Assembly: GCA_036874045.1 (NCBI GenBank)
Contig: CM072347.1
Span: 4,590,501-4,654,500, forward strand
Reading direction: 5' to 3'
DNA length: 64,000 bases
Source of the DNA: Cymodocea nodosa
Taxonomy: Eukaryota; Streptophyta; Magnoliopsida; Alismatales; Cymodoceaceae
In this document: positions 13,375 through 24,506 of the stretch, piece after piece
Layout of the letters: each line of letters begins with the position of its first letter
How positions within the stretch are numbered: the stretch's first letter is position 1
Translations under genes and position numbers: made by a program
The notes under the pieces: model-generated
Database searches by the model: none
The model's input: the letters and a program-made list of their open reading frames with translations, nothing else
What the model was told of the DNA's origin: nothing

Positions 13375-15132
13375 TGTTGAGTATTTTTGTTTTGATGATG
13401 TGTGCTGAATGAAAATAATCATATTTGCTCAATTACTATTGCTTGTGAAAAGAAATTAAAATCATTAATTAATACAGAAAAAGCTTACTGATATAAATAC
13501 TTGTCTATATTGGATCTAAAGTTAATAACTAGTCGTTTCGTTGCATTAATTTCTCATTTAGCTAAATGTTAAGTTAATGTGTGTTTTTATTGAAAAGCAT
13601 GATATGTTTTAAAGTTATATCTTCTGTATCATGAATAGTGCACGTTTAGACAACTCGTTAAGTTAGAGTTTTGTTTGTATAGAGGTCACATGAGAACTCG
13701 TTAAGTTAGAGGCCTAAAGGTTAAAATAGGTCATGTGATAACTCGTTAAGTTGGTGAGTAAAAGAAGAGACGAACTCGTTAAGTTAGTGTTATACACATG
13801 GTGAAATTATAAGTTACGAATGTTGTTTTGTATCACGTGAGGTGCACATGTTTAACTCGTTAAGTTAACATAACTAAATGCGTTGAGTTGCTATATTGAA
13901 TACTAAGGCAACGCGTTAGGTTAGCGTTATAAACTTAAGTTGTTATTTTTGCACGTGGTAAAATTCTTATTATAAAAACATTTGTTTATTACTGAATTGG
14001 TGAGTTAAAGCTTTTTCGGAGACTTATAGTCGTAACTATCCGAAAGGTAACTTAAGTCTTGTTTTCAGGTCTTGACACGTGTCTCACTAGTTTTATAATA
14101 TAAAGAGTTTTTCGGTGACTTACATCCGTAACTATCCGAAACTTAAACTATTTTCGGTGAGTTATCGTTTAACCTTTTGAAAGAAAGGTTAAGCTGGTTC
14201 ATTGAGTTAGCATAACACCACAGACTTAGTTCATTGAGTTAGCTATAGTACTTGTCACGTGAAATGGCACATGAGGAACTCGTTAAATTAGAAATGTTAA
14301 GTTATATATATATACTTGTGTTACTCATTTAGTTAACATTAAAGTAACGACTTCTTATTACACTGATGAAAATTTTTTTGGACAAGAAAGTTTATTTTGT
14401 AGGAAATTTTTCAGAGATCCAAGACTAATAATTAAAGAAAATTCAAAATATAAACGTGGGTTAGAACGTGTGTGTTTCGATGAAGGAAAAAGAAAAGACG
14501 TGGAGAAGTGGAAAACTAGTAGTGGTTAAACGTGAAGGATATGCATGAAATGAATTTATAGTATAAAAGGCATAGAATTCTCGTCGATCAAATTATCCTT
14601 GCACACAAAATGAAAAATCTTTTCAAGGATCAAACCATTCCTGCACACCAAAAGAAAAATCTTTTTCAGGGATCAAAAACACCTCTTCGGGCAAAATCTC
14701 TTAAGTGGAAGAAAATTCAGTGAAGCATAAAAAGGTAAGATTTTCGTCACTGAAGATTTGAAGTATCAGAAGAAAGTAAATTCGGTGAAGCATAAAAAGA
14801 CAAGATTTTCGTCACTGAAGAATTGTTGAAGAAGAAAGAAGAAGAAGAACAAGAAAGATCTCAAATAGGGAGAAATGTTTTAAATTCCGTAAATTAGTTT
14901 TCTCTATTTGTAGTTATGAAATTGTATAGATGAAACATGGTATCGAAATATAATTGCATCTACAATTTCTGAGGAGAATTGAATTGTATATTGTAATTGA
15001 AACCTTGAATAAAAATGATTTTATGAAAACAATGTCTCGACTTGTTTTTGAGCTTTAAAGTTTCAATTATATTTCAGAAAATATTAAAAATACACAATTC
15101 ACCCCCCTCTTGTGTAGCCATACGATCCTACA
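13375..15132 (+). repeat. 5' LTR of element B (1.76 kb)
   Basis: TGTTGAGTATTTTTG ... CGATCCTACA with TG...CA ends. The U3 has AACTCGTTAAGTTAG-type units at 13652, 13695, 13740, 13773, 13853 and 14277. G-boxes (CACGTG) lie near 13834, 13942, 14075 and 14254. An extra module at about 13997-14190 is absent from the LTRs of C and E. A 60-65 bp repeat occurs in the leader part (14700-14825). Confidence 0.9.
14562..14569 (+). promoter_or_regulatory. TATA box in B 5' LTR
   Basis: TATAAAAG followed by GCATAGAATTC. The same box is conserved in I (61555) and, on the minus strand, in C (5379-5387), marking the likely U3/R side of the LTR. Confidence 0.7.
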
Positions 15133-15134
15133 AG

Positions 15135-15146
15135 TGGTATCAGAGC
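15135..15146 (+). other. Primer-binding site of B (initiator-Met tRNA)
   Basis: TGGTATCAGAGC, two bases after the LTR end, matches the complement of the 3' end of plant initiator-Met tRNA. Confidence 0.9.
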
Positions 15147-15332
15147 CAGCTTAATAATCTTTGATATAAAATCGATACCAACTTATTTAATATCATTGCT
15201 TATTCTACCTTCCTTGTTTTTAAATAGAAATTAATATTTGAGCATACCCTTAACTTTCTTGATTTAAAGCTCAAGTTGTTTTAAAGTTTTTAGACTGTTT
15301 AAAATCAAATAGGTTGAAAAATCTAAGGTAAG

Positions 15333-16663
15333 ATGGCTACTAGAAATGGTAATTTTTCTTTATATGAAGGCCAAAATCTTAATCGTCCTCCTTTATTTGA
15401 TGGAATACATTTTGAATATTGGAAATATAGGATGACTATTTTTCTTCAAAGTATAGATCATAAGTTGTGGTTCATGATTTCTAATCCATATACTCCGTTA
15501 ACTACTCATTATAATACTTGGACAATTACTGAAAAAGAAAATGAAACTCTGAATGCTAAGGGCTTAAATATTTTATTTTGTGCATTGAGTTATGAACAGT
15601 TCAGTAAAGTGTCAGCATATAAATCTGCTTATAAGGTGTGGCATGCATTAGATGTTTCACATGAAGGTACTTCTCAAGTTAAAGAGACTAAAATAAACAT
15701 GTTGATTCAAAAGTATGAACTCTTTAAGATGCATGAAGACAAAAATGTTTCTAAGATGTTTTCTAGATTTCTTGATATCATAAACTCTTTAAAATGTTTA
15801 GGAAAGAATTTTGAATAGAAGGATTTAGTGAGGAAAATTCTCAGATCCCTAAATGGTCTTAGAAAGTAACATCAATTGAGGAATCACGAGATTTAAATGT
15901 TTATACTATGAATGAACTTATAGGAAATTTAACAGCTTATGAAGTTCAATTAAATGAATCACTAAGTCACAACAAACTAAAAATGAAGAAAGAAATAGCC
16001 TTCGAAATTAATTCAGATTCTGATATATCTACTGATTCTGACGAGGATTTGATTTTGCTAAAAAGGAAATTCAAGAAAGCATGGAAAGCTAGGAAACAGC
16101 AAAGGAACAAAAATGATAAACCCTCAACGTGAAAATCACTGAATGACAAGAATTCTTCATCCAAAAAGTATGTATGTTACAATTGTAAGAAACCTAGACA
16201 TCTTTCTCCAGATTGTCCTATGAGGAAAAATGAAAAGCAAAGTAGGACAAATCAGAAGAAGACAGCTCAGAAAACTCAGAAAAAGTTTTATAAGAAAAAG
16301 GCTTTGAAGGTCACTTGGGATGACATGTTTGAAGAGTCTGAATCTAAGGAATCAGCATCAAAATTTTCACATTCAGAAGGAGAACAAGCGTTAGAAGACG
16401 TTGCTCATGTGTGCTTCATGGAAAATGAGTCTGAGGAGGAAATAACATCAAAATGGATCTTGGACAGTGGAGCGTCAAGTCACATGACCGGACAGAAAAG
16501 TTTATAACAAAATTTTACAAATACCATGAAAGGAAGTGTAACATTTGGAAACAAAAGCAAAGATAAAATCATAGGTATGGGCAATGTTCAAATAACTCCT
16601 ACTTGTGTTATTTCGAATGTACTATATGTAGAAAACCTAGGATTTAATTTGCTGAGTGTCATA
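15333..16663 (+). pseudogene. Gag and protease region of B, broken
   Basis: The gag start reads MATRNGNFSLYEGQNLN then RPPLFDGIHFEYWKYRM, the copia gag N-terminal pattern. The helical gag core continues with EGTSQVKETKINMLIQKYEL and MFSRFLDIINSLK. A CCHC zinc knuckle (CYNCKKPRHLSPDCP) lies near 16170-16220. The protease motif WILDSGASSHMTG lies at about 16453-16490, followed by FGNKSKDKIIGMGNVQ and VLYVENLGFNLLSV of the pre-integrase region. The coiled-coil region seen after the knuckle in C, E and I was not found here. Several breaks. Confidence 0.85.
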
Positions 16664-17480
16664 AAAGATAAAGGTATATTTTTAAATCAAGAAAAATATG
16701 CAGATGAAATGCTTAAGAAATTTAATTTTAATGATTCAAGGATTTGATGAACTCCTATGAGTACTACTTTAAAGTTAGATATTGATGACATAGGAAAATC
16801 TATAGATCAAAGAAAATACAGAAGTATGATTGGTTCTTTACTTTATTTGACTGCTAGTAGACCTGATATTATGTTTGTTGTGTGTGTTTGTGCTAGATTT
16901 CAATCTAATCCTAAAGAATCACACTTAATTGCAGTTAAAAGAATATTTAGATATATACAAGGAACTAAAAATTTCAGACTGTATTATTCTAAGGATAGTT
17001 CAATAGATCTTATAGGATATACTGAAGCTGATTATGTAGGATCTAAATCTGATAGAAAGAGTACCAATGGCACATGTCAATTATTAGGAAATAATTTGGT
17101 ATCATGGTTTAGTAAAAAGCAAAACTGTGTAGCATTTCTACTACAGAAGTTGAATATGTTGCTGCTACATTGTGTTGCACTCAGATTCTATGGATAAGGC
17201 AAACTTTAGAAGATTTTGGATTATCTTATGATACAATTGAGATTTATTATGACAGTAGTTCTGCAATAAATCTTGCCAAAAATCCTATATTACATTCAAG
17301 AGCAAAGCATATAGAGGATAGACATCATTTTCTAGGAGATAACGTAATTAAAGGAAAATTAAATTAGAATTTGTGTCTATTAAAAATCAATTAGCTGATA
17401 TATTTACAAAACCTCTAGACGAAAATACATTTTGCAACATTCGATTAAATTTAGGTATTTGTAGGCTATGTGATGTGTGA
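16664..17480 (+). pseudogene. RT end and RNaseH of B, broken
   Basis: Contains GIFLNQEKYADEMLKKFNF and RKYRSMIGSLLYLTASRPDI of the RT C-terminal side. RNaseH follows, with DYVGSKSDRKSTNGTCQLLG, FSKKQNCVA, DSSSAINLAKNPILHSRAKH and RHHFLGDNVIKGK. Same lineage as C and E. A few breaks. Confidence 0.85.
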
Positions 17481-19044
17481 AATGCTTAAACTCCACATAA
17501 AAAGATAAATATTATTGATGATGTTGTTCACCTCATAGATATTATATACTTATTATAAATATCTAAAGTAATATCTAAACTGCTGCTTAAGATACTATGT
17601 ATTTATTGTAAAATCATAGTAGTATCTTATTGATTTTAAGTAGTTTATCAATTTTAATGGTTTTTATGATTTTAAGTGGAAATGTAAATGAAAAACATTA
17701 AATACTTCTGACATTCTGAAATTTTGATTAAATGTTTTCTTTGAATCAATGAAAGTGCATATGATCATGCATGAATTTGACTTGATTGGTTAAACATGTA
17801 GAATAATTTATATGTAAATCGTCTTAAACTATTAATCAAAAGTATGAGCTTATTGAAACTGATTCATATTTTCAGTAAAATCATAGAAGTAAAAATTGTA
17901 TGAGATTTGTGTTTTATTGCATCTGTATTAATGGAATACATATATACTGTGCTTAAAATGAAAAGTGCTTACAAAGTGAAAATCTTTGAGAGTTTATTGA
18001 TCAGTTTGATCACGAGCCTTTTGTACTTGAGCAGATAGGTATGTAAGGATTGTTGTCCTGAAAAAGGATTCTTTAAATCTGGCAACCTAAGGTCCTGATC
18101 AAATTTGGGATTATTGACTAAAAGCTCATTACACAGGTACATTAGAAAGCTCTTGTATGATTCAAGCTTTTCGAACTAACTTTTAAAGAAAATTATCAAT
18201 ATTTACTGTTTTGAAAAGAAAAAGTTGTTTCATTAATTACAGATATCTTTGAATCGCATATAGTTTCTACCAATATGACTACTGATTTATTGAATCAACA
18301 TTAGTTCTTTTGAAAACATTTATTTGAGATACATTCTTTTATTCTCCTTGAATTAATCACATTGAGTTCAAAGTTGTGTTTTGATTCATATACAGTAGGA
18401 ATTGATTCTGGAAATCATTTTTGATGATGTTAGGATAATGGAAGTCTCTAAAAAGAAAATTTAAAAGTATAGTTATACTTAACATCTATTGTCACTACAA
18501 GTATATTTTGTATGTTGATTGAATATATTTGAAGTATATTTGTAGGGGGAGGATTAACAATGTCGAAAATAGATTAATATAATTTAGAATACAAATCTTA
18601 GTTAATCTGAATTAATGTCCTCTTAAAATCTTGATGAAATAATTTAAAAAGACAAATAAACTATTTTAGATTCAAAGGACAAAATGTTCAAATAGTTTAC
18701 AATGTTCTCAAGATAATGTTAAGTTTAGCATGTGTGTTGTTTTTGAAACGTTTCAGTTGGAAGCATCCGAAAATTGTTTTAAGTGTATTAACTAGACGTT
18801 ATGTTAGATAAGGTAACGTGTAAAATTGCCTCTAGACAGCATTTTACTCATTAGGTTAGTTAACTCAACGAGTTATACTTGAATATTTTGAGTACCTTGA
18901 ATGAATAAACTTTACTCAATATTTATTTAATTTCTAAACCCAACTTCTCTTCACGTTAAGTTATATGCCTAAAAACCCTATTTAAACACTTATTACACGG
19001 GCACTTAGGTTATTTGTAAACTTTGTCAAGAAAATCTTTCCCGC
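17481..19044 (+). other. Conserved spacer between RNaseH and third ORF in B, with internal purine tract
   Basis: Non-coding on both strands but alignable with C (9281-10740) and E (28986-30530). A TGTAGGGGGAGGATTAAC tract lies near 18540-18557 and is conserved in all three. The final part (18780-18980) carries AACTCAACGAGTTA-type motifs as in the LTR, which could be a second promoter-like module for the downstream ORF (inference). Confidence 0.65.
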
Positions 19045-21069
19045 TTGTTGTTGCTACAACCTATGATGATGGTCTCCAAGTTCTACAAAGGTCATGGCAG
19101 AGGAAAATGCAAAAGCAGAGGAGATGCAAAAGGAAAAGAAATAGAGAATGATGAAGTTCCACGTACTTGGTTCAAGAAAATATTTCGAGTGGACAAAAGG
19201 TTAGCAGAAATTTATAGTGAATATTTCTTTCCTAAAGGTATACTAAATGAAGTTAGACAAGAACTCCAAAATACTGATGCTAGCATTACATACATGGGTA
19301 TTCGTAGTAAATTTGATAGAGAATATAAAATGAAATGTGCTGAGATTGCATTTTTGGAATAGTATGCAAAATATTTGGAAAAAGGTGTAGGTTCATCAAA
19401 TAGAACTCCTCAAATTCCTATAAATGGTACAAGACTACACGCATTTTAGGAAGAGCATGAATCAGCTATCGCTACTCCTTTATATTCAAAACAAGTAAAT
19501 TTAGATATTGCTGTAGACAAAACAAAAGTTGACAGTCTTCGAAAGGCCGTTGCAATAGAAAGTGCCTTAGAAGAATTAAAGCAGAAAACTTTTATGGAGC
19601 AATTTGAAAAAAAAACAGCAATACTTGAAAAGGAGAAACAGAAATGTTATAGAAGAAGGAAAGTCAGAAAAATTATGTCTAAGGAAACAAAGTCTATTGA
19701 AAAAGGAAAATCAGATGAAAATTTATTTCCAAAGGACAATGTATGTCTAGACATTGTACCTTATTGTGCATCTGATAAACTCATCAGTTCCGAACACACT
19801 GAAACTGATGAAGATAATGAGACTTTATTTTCCCTTGCTAGAAAGCTTGAGAAGAAATACAAGTCAAATATGAGCTCAAGTTTTTCTATTAGTACAAGTC
19901 CTGATGATGCAGAAATTGACAAATCAGAGCATCAGGCACTTGACATTGAACAAGTTATTGCAGATATAATTGACAATGTTCCTAACACTGTTGAAGCTGA
20001 AGAATCAAGCTTACCTTGGTAGCTTCAAGATAATATTTTGGAAGAGGAACAACATGACATTCATTTTGAAGAAGAGGTTCCTGAAGGTGAATTAAACTCC
20101 GAATCACGACTTCAGGTATCACCTTCTTTGTATACAATATTAAAAATTCAAGGTAATGCAATTCATTTTAGATCTGAAGAAGCATTGCAGAAATACAATA
20201 ATCTGATTACATGTCAGATTTTGCATGCTCATCCAATAAAATTCAGAAATTTGATGGAAATAAGAGATCTGTTTGAGTTTTAAGGCCTCATTAAATTCTT
20301 GCCAGTAGGAACAAAATGGAAGCAATACACAGAGCTTATTGCAGCTTTTTATAGCAATCTGGTCAAGAATGGAAATTTTCTAAAAACTCAAATAAATGAA
20401 CAGGAGTTTATATTGTCTCCTGAGTTAATTTTTGAAGTTTTAGGATTAAAGAATGAAGGTGTTGTTGTTACCAACAGATTTGACATGATAAGACAATTGG
20501 AATGGAACATTCAGTCTTTATCAAAAATTCCAGATGTATATTCTGAAATGAGATTAATGGAAAATCTTAATGCAGAGGCAAGGTTTATTACAAATATATT
20601 GCATGCAAATTTATTTCAGAGAGTTGGACACAATTTGGAAGTCAACAGAAGCGGTTTATATGCAACTTATGGCCTGCTGAATAGAATTCAAATAAATTGG
20701 TTTGATGTTTTTATGTCTCAACTACAGCATATGAGTTCAAAGTTATTTTATGGTGATGCTGTATGTAGAATCCTTGCAAGCTAATTGACTTTATCCGACT
20801 GGCCCTCTGAAACTAAAGGCATGAGAGCATTTAGTGTCAAAGATTTGCAAAAATTTCAAGCTATGCATAAACCTCAACGACAACAACAACAACAACCTGA
20901 TACAGACCATATACAACAACAACAACAAAATTATTCAGTTCAAGTAGAACAACAAACCCAACTACCTCCTGACTTAGATGTAGTGTTTAACGACATCAGA
21001 AATGATATTAGACATCTAAGAGATAAAATATGTAATGCTATAAGTGATATACTTAGGAGGGGTCGATAA
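19045..21069 (+). pseudogene. Third ORF (env position) of element B, broken
   Basis: The most complete copy in the window, spanning about 670 codons. Order: basic Gly/Lys-rich start (FYKGHGRGKCKSRGDAKGK), VPRTWFKKIFRVDKRLAEIY, a charged middle with RRRKVRKIMSKETKS and SSEHTETDEDNETLFSLARK, then a globular domain with FRSEEALQKYNNLI, LMEIRDLFEF, VLGLKNEGVVV, HANLFQRVGHNLEVN and INWFDVFMSQLQHMSSKLF. A glutamine-rich segment near 20878-20960 follows, then a helical end (LDVVFNDIRNDIRHLRDKI). The likely start is the ATG cluster around 19063. The globular part resembles the 'putative plant transposon protein' family. Its place matches the env-like ORF of SIRE elements, but no hydrophobic segment is visible. 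About four breaks. Confidence 0.75.
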
Positions 21070-21565
21070 CTGTTTTTGTTTGTTTCTGAATATAAAATGT
21101 AATGTTTGTATTACTTATTTGATTAATTGAATAATACATTTTTCTGTAAATGTGTTCAATTATTATTCTTGTTTACAGAAATTGTTGTTGTAATTCTCTT
21201 ATATATATATATATATTCTCTGTAATTATCTTTTTGATTAATGACAAAAAGGGGGAGAAATATTATAAAAAGATGATTATGATCTTAATTGCATATATAT
21301 ATTATAAAATGAGATGCTATTTAAATGGTTATTGTAATATGATAGATGATAATTAGAAAACTGATACTTATATCATTATTGACATCTGAGAGTTTTAGTT
21401 CTGAGAGGTAAAATTTAAACAAACAATAGAAATAAGTTTAAGTGAACTTAAGTCAACAAACAAGTTTGTTGAATTAAAAGTTAACCTAATGAAGGTGCTT
21501 TGTTGAGTTAAACATATTTCATAATTGATTTAATATGGTTTTGTCATCATCAAAAAGGGGGAGAT
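21070..21565 (+). other. 3' untranslated region and two polypurine tracts of B
   Basis: Two AAAAAGGGGGAGA tracts: one near 21246-21258 and one at about 21552-21565 that abuts the 3' LTR. A (TA)n run lies near 21200. No coding sequence is seen. Confidence 0.75.
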
Positions 21566-22156
21566 TGTTGAGTATTTTTGTTTTGATGATGTGTGCTGAA
21601 TGAAATAATCATATTTGCTCAATTACTATTGCTTGTGAAAAGAAATTAAAATCATCAATTAATACAGAAAAAGCTTACTGATATAAATACCTGTCTGTAT
21701 TGGGTCTGTAGTTAATAACTAGTCATTTCATTGCATTAATTTCTCATTTAGCTAAACGTTAAGTTAACGTGTGTTTTTATTGAAAAGCATGATATGTTTT
21801 AAAGTTATATCTTTTGTATCATGAACAGTGCACGTTTAGACAACTCGTTAAGTTAGAGTTTTGTTTGTATAGAGGTCACGTGAGAACTCGTTAAGTTAAA
21901 GGCTTAAAGGTTAAAATAGGTCATGTGATAACTCGTTAAGTTAGTGAGTAAAAGAAGAGACGAACTCGTTAAGTTAGTGTTATACACATGGTGAAATTAT
22001 AAGTTATGAATGTTGTTTTGTATCACGTGAGGTGCACATGTTTAACTCGTTAAGTTAACATAACTAAACGCATTGAGTTGCTATATTGAATACTAAGGCA
22101 ACGCGTTAGGTTAGCATTATAAACTTAAGTTGTTATTTTTGCACGTGGTAAAATTC
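21566..22156 (+). repeat. 3' LTR of element B, incomplete
   Basis: Begins TGTTGAGTATTTTTG after the purine tract and follows the 5' LTR closely to GCACGTGGTAAAATTC, where gag sequence of C begins. It retains five AACTCGTTAAGTT units. Roughly 20 differences from the 5' LTR over the shared length, nearly all transitions. Confidence 0.85.
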
Positions 22157-24306
22157 ACATTCTTATTAGTTGTAAGTACTAATGACTTATCATTAGCATC
22201 ATACTTACTTATAGCATTATTGCTCTTGTAATCATTCTTTTTGTTTTCAGATGTAGTATAACCAAGACCAAGTCAATTTTTATCAGATGTTAATTTATTT
22301 TGGTTATGCTCATACATTTTAGTAAGTTCAAACCAAGGTTTTATACTTGTATTTGAATTTTCAGTACATACAAAATCTTTTTATGCACAAGAATTTTCAG
22401 GTAAAGAACATGCAAAATGAGTAATTGGTCTAACACTAGAGTTTTGAATTTCATGCTCAGGATTTTGAATTTTCAGTTTACTATGATTGTTTGACATTTT
22501 TGAAACATTAGTGATTGAATTTCCAGAACAAGAAACAAGATTTTTAGAAACATTAATAGTCATGTTAGAAGTGCATTTAGATAAATCACATTGGTTTATA
22601 TTATTGCGGCATGATTCATCCCTTGAAGTACCTACTTCTACATATTTATTACCTTGTTTCATGATAAAAGGAATTTTAGTCTTAGATTTACTTGAACTAC
22701 AACTAATAAATCCTTTATTGGCTTGAGATTCAGGATAAACAAATCCTAAGTGAAATTTATATGACATCGCAGGGGTACTAGTTAGTTTGTCCAAGTTAGT
22801 TTGACTTAAATTCCATTTCTCAATGGTAGAATTTAAATCTAGCTCTCTCATTTTTAATCTATCAATCTCTAACTCAAGATCATTTATGTTGTTTCTCAAC
22901 ATTTCATTTTCAAACTCTATCTTTAATTTTTCAGCACTTGAATTCTGTATTTGTTCATGCAAGACACATTCATTAAATCTAAATTTATGCAAATCTCTAG
23001 CATGATTTTCATTATCACATTTAAACTTTTCTAAAGTAGTAGACAGGAAACAATTTTCTTCTTCCAAAATGGACAAAGAATTTCTGATATTCTTATTTTC
23101 CAGTTTACAAACTTTAAGTTTTTGTAATAATGCATGATAAGCACATAATAATTCATCAAAGTTAAAATCTAAATGACTTTTAGGATTAGATATTACTTGA
23201 GACTTATATACCATGAAGCACACATGAGTAATGTCTTCTAACTCTTGTTCTTCTTCTGAATGTGAAGATTTTGGTGATAATTCCTTAGATTCAAACTCTT
23301 CTGACGTGTCATCCCAAGTGACATTCAAAGCCTTTTTCTCGTAAAACTTTTTCTAAGTTTTCTAAGCTGTCTTCTTCTGATTTGTCCTACTATGCTTTTC
23401 ATTTTTCTTTATAGGACAATCTAGAGAAAGATGTCTAGGTTTCTTGCAGTTGTAATATACATACTTTCTAGCTGAAGAATTCTTGTCATTTAGTGATTGT
23501 GACGTTGAGGGTTTTTCATTTCTGTTCCTTTGCTGTTTTCCAACTTTCCATGCTTTCCTGAATTTCCTAGTCAACAAAATCTAATCCTCGTCAGAATTAG
23601 TAAATATTTGAGAATCTGAATAAATTTCGAAGGCTATTTCTTTCTTCATTTTTAATTTGTTATGACTCTGTGAATCATTTAATTGAACTTCATAAACTAT
23701 TAAATTTCCTATAAGTTCATTTATACTATAAACATTTAAATCTCGTGATTCCTCAATTGTTGTCACTTTCTGAGACCATTTAGAACTTAGGGATCTAAGA
23801 ATTTTCCTCACCAAATCCTTTAATTCAAAATTCTTTCCTAAGCATTTTAAAGAGTTTATGATATCAAGGAATCTAGAAAACATCTCAGAAATACTTTCAT
23901 TTTCATGCATCTTAAAGAGTTCATACTTATGAATTAACATGTTTATCTTAGTCTTTTTAACTTGAGAAGTACCTTCATGTGAAACTTCTAATACATGCCA
24001 CACCTCATAAGCAGATTTATATGCTGACACTTTACTGAACTATTCATAACTCAATGCACAAAATAAGATATTTAAACCCTTTGCATTCAGAGTTTCATTT
24101 TCTTTTTCAGTAATTGTCCAAGTATTATAAGGAGTAGTTAACAGAGTATATGGTTTAGAGATCATGAACCACAATTTGTGATCTATACTTTGAAGAAAGA
24201 CTATCATCCTATATTTCCAATATTCAAAATGTATTCTATCAAATAAAGGAGGACGATTAAGATTTTGACCTTCATAAAAAGAAAAATTACCATTTCCAGT
24301 AGCCAT
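22157..24306 (-). pseudogene. Gag region of C (N-terminal domain, zinc knuckle, coiled coil), broken
   Basis: In element order: N-terminal gag at 24040-24306 (MATGNGNFSFYEGQNLN), gag core at 23581-24030, zinc knuckle at 23362-23577 (YYNCKKPRHLSLDCP), then a long coiled-coil segment at 22381-23328 (ENKNIRNSLSILEEENCFLS, LRNNINDLELEIDRLKMREL), ending in a Ser/Lys-rich tail with KTKIPFIMKQGNKYVEVG. It continues the C pol region at 13374 across inserted B. A few breaks. Confidence 0.8.
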
Positions 24307-24492
24307 TTTACCTTAAAATTTTCAACCTATTTGATTTTAAATAGTTTAAAAACTTTAAAACAACTTGAGCCTTAAATCAAGAAGGTTAAACGTAAGCTCA
24401 AATATTAATTTCTGTTTAAAAATAAGGAAGGTAGAATAAGCAATGATATTAAATAAGTTGGTATCGATTTTATATCAAAGATTATTAACAAA

Positions 24493-24504
24493 GCTCTGAT
24501 ACCA
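24493..24504 (-). other. Primer-binding site of C
   Basis: GCTCTGATACCA on the plus strand (TGGTATCAGAGC in sense), two bases from the LTR at 24507. Confidence 0.9.
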
Positions 24505-24506
24505 CT

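Larger units (their letters stand above)
13375..22156 (+). mobile_element. Element B: SIRE-like Ty1/copia, family 2, inside C
   Basis: Order: 5' LTR, initiator-Met primer site, gag with zinc knuckle, protease, part of RT, RNaseH, spacer, third ORF, two purine tracts, and a 3' LTR shorter than the 5' copy. Integrase was not seen, so it was probably dependent on other copies before it decayed. Over the roughly 590 bp shared by both LTRs I count about 20 substitutions (3.4%), or about 1.3 million years at a commonly used 1.3e-8 per site per year. The left flank ends ttaat. No right-hand target copy is visible because the right LTR is incomplete. About ten or more breaks. Confidence 0.85.

Noticed and set aside
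22487-23005. Plus-strand frames over the coiled-coil region (also 34424-34606 and 63605-63787)
   Set aside because: Antisense shadows of conserved gag coiled coils; the same shadow appears in every copy.
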